From Candidatus Latescibacterota bacterium (lineage in GTDB: Bacteria; Latescibacterota; UBA2968), in assembly GCA_018650745.1 (NCBI GenBank), contig JABIFK010000191.1, positions 1 to 6,742 on the forward strand: a DNA stretch of 6,742 nucleotides, written 5' to 3'. Positions 5,001 through 6,742 of the stretch are shown here, one piece after another (position 1 is the first letter of the stretch; the number at the start of each line of letters is the position of its first letter). The translations under genes were made by a program, and so were the position numbers. The notes beneath the pieces were generated by a model. That model did no database searches. It had not been told where the DNA came from and worked only from the letters and a program-made list of their open reading frames with translations.

Positions 5001-6188
5001 CTAGAATTCTCGGAAGAGGCGTGCAGAGACCGTCAGAAAATCATTTGAGCGGTCGAGGCGGCGGGCGATGTTGAGGCGGAAGAGGCGTTCTGTGATGCCA
5101 AGGGCAATGCCAATGTCGGTTTTAAAGTCGGTCAGATTTGCATTTTGGAAACCGTTGAGTATGCTGTTTGAGCGGGGCGCAGTTTGCGTCCAGCCGGTAT
5201 CTGCAAAAAGCACGATGTTGAACAGGTGCGATGCTGGAATGGGAATGCGGCTGAAGATGTCACCGCGAAAGAGGTAATCTATGCTGGCCCAAAGCATTCG
5301 ATTGCCCGAAAACTCTTTGATGCCATACCCGCGCAGGGTGCTGACACCGCCGAGGTCAAAGAGGAATTGTTCGGCTGTATGGTTCCTTGTTGCTAAGCGG
5401 GCTTGCACGATAAACGCTTGGTTGCCCCATATGACTTTTTGGTGTCTCGTGAGGCCCATTTTTAAGCCATTGTAAGCAAATTCTCGAAAGCCGCGCTCGT
5501 ATGTGGCAAAGAGGTGCCACGAATTTAAGAATCGTGGCACTTTTCTTCGGGTGTCGTACCGAATGCCCAGTTCGAAGATGCCAATTTTACCAGGGATAAT
5601 GGCTGGGTTGTCGCGAAAGCGACTGTTGGTGCGAAGAGCACTCCAATGTGTGACCACGGGCATGCTGACATAGGTGTAGGCCGAGAGGGAGCCCCAAAGA
5701 TAAGTGCGGGGTTTGAGGGTATAGGTGCCGTGGAATGAAAACCCGTTTTTGGCGCGAAAGTAATCTCGGTAATCCCCTTTATACAAAATTGCAAAGAGGC
5801 TGTTTTCAGCCGTGCGAATCATGTCATTGTCATGTGTGGCGGTACGATCAAATACGGAGAATTTAAAACCGTATTTTTTTTGTATCCGCTCCAGGCCAAC
5901 TGCCCACCGAAAGGCTTCGCTTTGAATGCCATATCCACTTTGAACAAAAACCGAATATCCGTTCCATCTCGGTGGTTCCATTTTGAGCTGATAGCCCGCA
6001 AAGAAACCCTCTACACGATTGTATCGCGCATAAAAGCTGCGCAAGGTTTGCCTCAGCCGATCTTGCCGATTCGGAATCGCGTCAATACTTGGCACGAGCA
6101 ATAAAATAGAAAAAATGATTGTGAATAAAATACGCAAAACGAATTCCTGTATTCTGGGGTGGTGTGGGGCCTTATTTTTCAAGCTCAT
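5001..6188 (-). CDS. Omp85/BamA-TamA-like outer-membrane beta-barrel without POTRA domains
   Basis: The 395-residue product (from ATG 6188) has a basic N-terminus, a hydrophobic signal segment (about 18-33) and a likely cleavage after IDA (37). Soon after comes YNRVEGFFAGYQL (56-68), a typical first strand of Omp85 barrels. The rest alternates polar and aromatic residues as in a beta-barrel. GGVSTLRGYG (280-289) carries the RGY/RGF motif of the Omp85 L6 loop. LFADTGW (327-333) and DIGIALGITERLFRLNIAR (358-376) fit the last strands, and the chain ends in Phe395, the C-terminal signal read by the BAM complex. Only about 18 residues lie between the signal and the first strand, so there is no room for a POTRA domain. 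The family call rests on motifs; whether it inserts, transports or anchors is unknown. ATG 6188 overlaps the regulator stop by 17 nt; TTG 6137, with AGGA 7 nt upstream, gives a tighter signal peptide and is a credible alternative. Confidence 0.85.
   Translation of the reverse strand: MSLKNKAPHHPRIQEFVLRILFTIIFSILLLVPSIDAIPNRQDRLRQTLRSFYARYNRVEGFFAGYQLKMEPPRWNGYSVFVQSGYGIQSEAFRWAVGLERIQKKYGFKFSVFDRTATHDNDMIRTAENSLFAILYKGDYRDYFRAKNGFSFHGTYTLKPRTYLWGSLSAYTYVSMPVVTHWSALRTNSRFRDNPAIIPGKIGIFELGIRYDTRRKVPRFLNSWHLFATYERGFREFAYNGLKMGLTRHQKVIWGNQAFIVQARLATRNHTAEQFLFDLGGVSTLRGYGIKEFSGNRMLWASIDYLFRGDIFSRIPIPASHLFNIVLFADTGWTQTAPRSNSILNGFQNANLTDFKTDIGIALGITERLFRLNIARRLDRSNDFLTVSARLFREF
6145..6149 (-). promoter_or_regulatory. 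Shine-Dalgarno favouring a TTG start for the barrel gene
   Basis: On the minus strand CAGGA (6149-6145) sits 7 nt before an in-frame TTG (6137-6135). That start would give MRILFTIIFSILLLVPS, a standard signal-peptide beginning, and a 34-nt gap after the regulator stop. The upstream ATG at 6188 has no visible Shine-Dalgarno, although it could be translated by coupling to the regulator. Confidence 0.45.
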
Positions 6189-6742
6189 AGAATTTGATTT
6201 TTTTATGCAAGTTGGTGCGTTCAATGCCAAGCGATTTGGAGGCTTGGGTGACATTGCCTTTGTGTCTGCCGAGGGCTTCACCAATATAATGCTTTTCAAC
6301 TGCCTCTCTCACTTCGCGCAATGTTTTACCTGGCGTAAGGCCGGGTATGTTTGTGCCACTGTGTGATTGGTTGGGCACGTGCAAGCCTTCCAGAGCGGGC
6401 AAATCGGCAGGGGTGATGGTGTCATCGCTGACCATAATAGAAAGGCGTTCCACCAGATTCTTCAGTTCTCGGATGTTGCCTGGCCAGTCGTATTGCACGA
6501 GCATGTCTTGTGCTTCTGGTGAGAGTTCTTTGGGGCGAAAACCGTTTTCTTCGGCATAGATGGTCAGAAAATGGTTGGCAAGTAAAGGAACATCGTCGCG
6601 TCGTTCCCGCAAACCCGGAGCAACGAGCGGGACGACATTGAGCCTGAAATAGAGATCCTCGCGAAACTTGCCTTGTTCTACTTCTGCTGCGAGGTCTTTG
6701 TTGGTTGCGGCAATGACACGTACATCTACGCGGAATGTTTCG
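6172..6742 (-). CDS. sigma-54-dependent NtrC-family transcriptional activator, C-terminal part
   Basis: This gene is cut by the window edge; 189 C-terminal residues are visible, ending in TAA at 6174-6172. The first part is the end of a sigma-54-interacting AAA+ domain: VRVIAATNKDL (visible residues 7-17) is the sensor I region, FREDLYFRLNVVP (26-38) holds the arginine-finger region, LRERRDDVPLL follows, and WPGNIREL (86-93) is sensor II. The last about 45 residues (143-186) are a Fis-type helix-turn-helix (NVTQASKSLGIERTNLHKK) that binds enhancer-like sites. Such proteins hydrolyse ATP to open promoters bound by sigma-54 RNA polymerase. The Walker motifs, the GAFTGA loop and any receiver or sensor domain lie outside the window, so its signal is unknown. 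It directly precedes, and may overlap, the outer-membrane barrel gene, which suggests co-transcription and perhaps an envelope-related role. Confidence 0.95.
   Translation of the reverse strand, partial: ETFRVDVRVIAATNKDLAAEVEQGKFREDLYFRLNVVPLVAPGLRERRDDVPLLANHFLTIYAEENGFRPKELSPEAQDMLVQYDWPGNIRELKNLVERLSIMVSDDTITPADLPALEGLHVPNQSHSGTNIPGLTPGKTLREVREAVEKHYIGEALGRHKGNVTQASKSLGIERTNLHKKIKFYELEK

Noticed and set aside
5832..6104. plus-strand 90-residue frame inside the barrel gene
   Set aside because: It is opposite a well-supported barrel coding sequence, so it is a shadow frame.
6189..6299. 37-residue upstream extension of the barrel frame
   Set aside because: It runs antiparallel to no gene but lies entirely within the regulator's helix-turn-helix coding region in another frame, lacks a Shine-Dalgarno, and would bury the signal peptide behind a long tail.
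1..6742. CRISPR arrays, tRNA or rRNA genes, insertion sequences, toxin-antitoxin pairs
   Set aside because: I saw no regularly spaced direct repeats, tRNA-like cloverleaf, transposase frame, terminal repeats with duplications, or small paired gene module.

Overview
The window reads as a chromosomal segment of a diderm (outer-membrane-bearing) bacterium. It holds an outer-membrane beta-barrel of the Omp85/surface-antigen type, a probable lipoprotein and a sigma-54-type activator. Its HPr carries both His15 and a Ser46 site, a mix seen in many Gram-negative lineages outside the enterics. Proteins are recognisable by family but match no textbook enteric or Bacillus sequence I can name. An uncultivated or poorly sampled phylum is plausible, but I cannot place it from sequence alone.

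Plus-strand half (1-3614): the 3' end of a PfkB-type sugar kinase, then ptsH (HPr), ptsI (Enzyme I) and metK (S-adenosylmethionine synthase), closed by a very clear intrinsic terminator at 3581-3614. HPr and Enzyme I are 5 nt apart and form the general phosphorelay of the PEP:sugar phosphotransferase system: PEP phosphorylates Enzyme I on His191, which passes the phosphate to HPr His15. No sugar-specific EII component is in view. The conserved HPr Ser46 suggests a regulatory role through HPr kinase. metK follows 54 nt after ptsI with its own Shine-Dalgarno and may be co-transcribed or have a weak promoter of its own.

Middle (3615-3841): a 227-nt convergent intergenic region with two inverted repeats and no convincing gene. 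On the minus strand the frame of the lipoprotein gene stays open for 65 codons past its TAG stop, and an inverted repeat begins 6 nt after that stop.

Minus-strand half (6742-3842), in transcription order: the C-terminal part of an NtrC-family sigma-54 activator (cut by the window edge), an overlapping or closely spaced gene for an Omp85-like barrel with no visible POTRA domains, a 184-nt gap, and a gene for a lipoprotein of unknown function with an Ig-like beta-sandwich C-terminus. The regulator-barrel-lipoprotein order suggests a cell-envelope module, and this is the least characterised part of the window. I did not find a clearly new multi-gene defence or mobile system.
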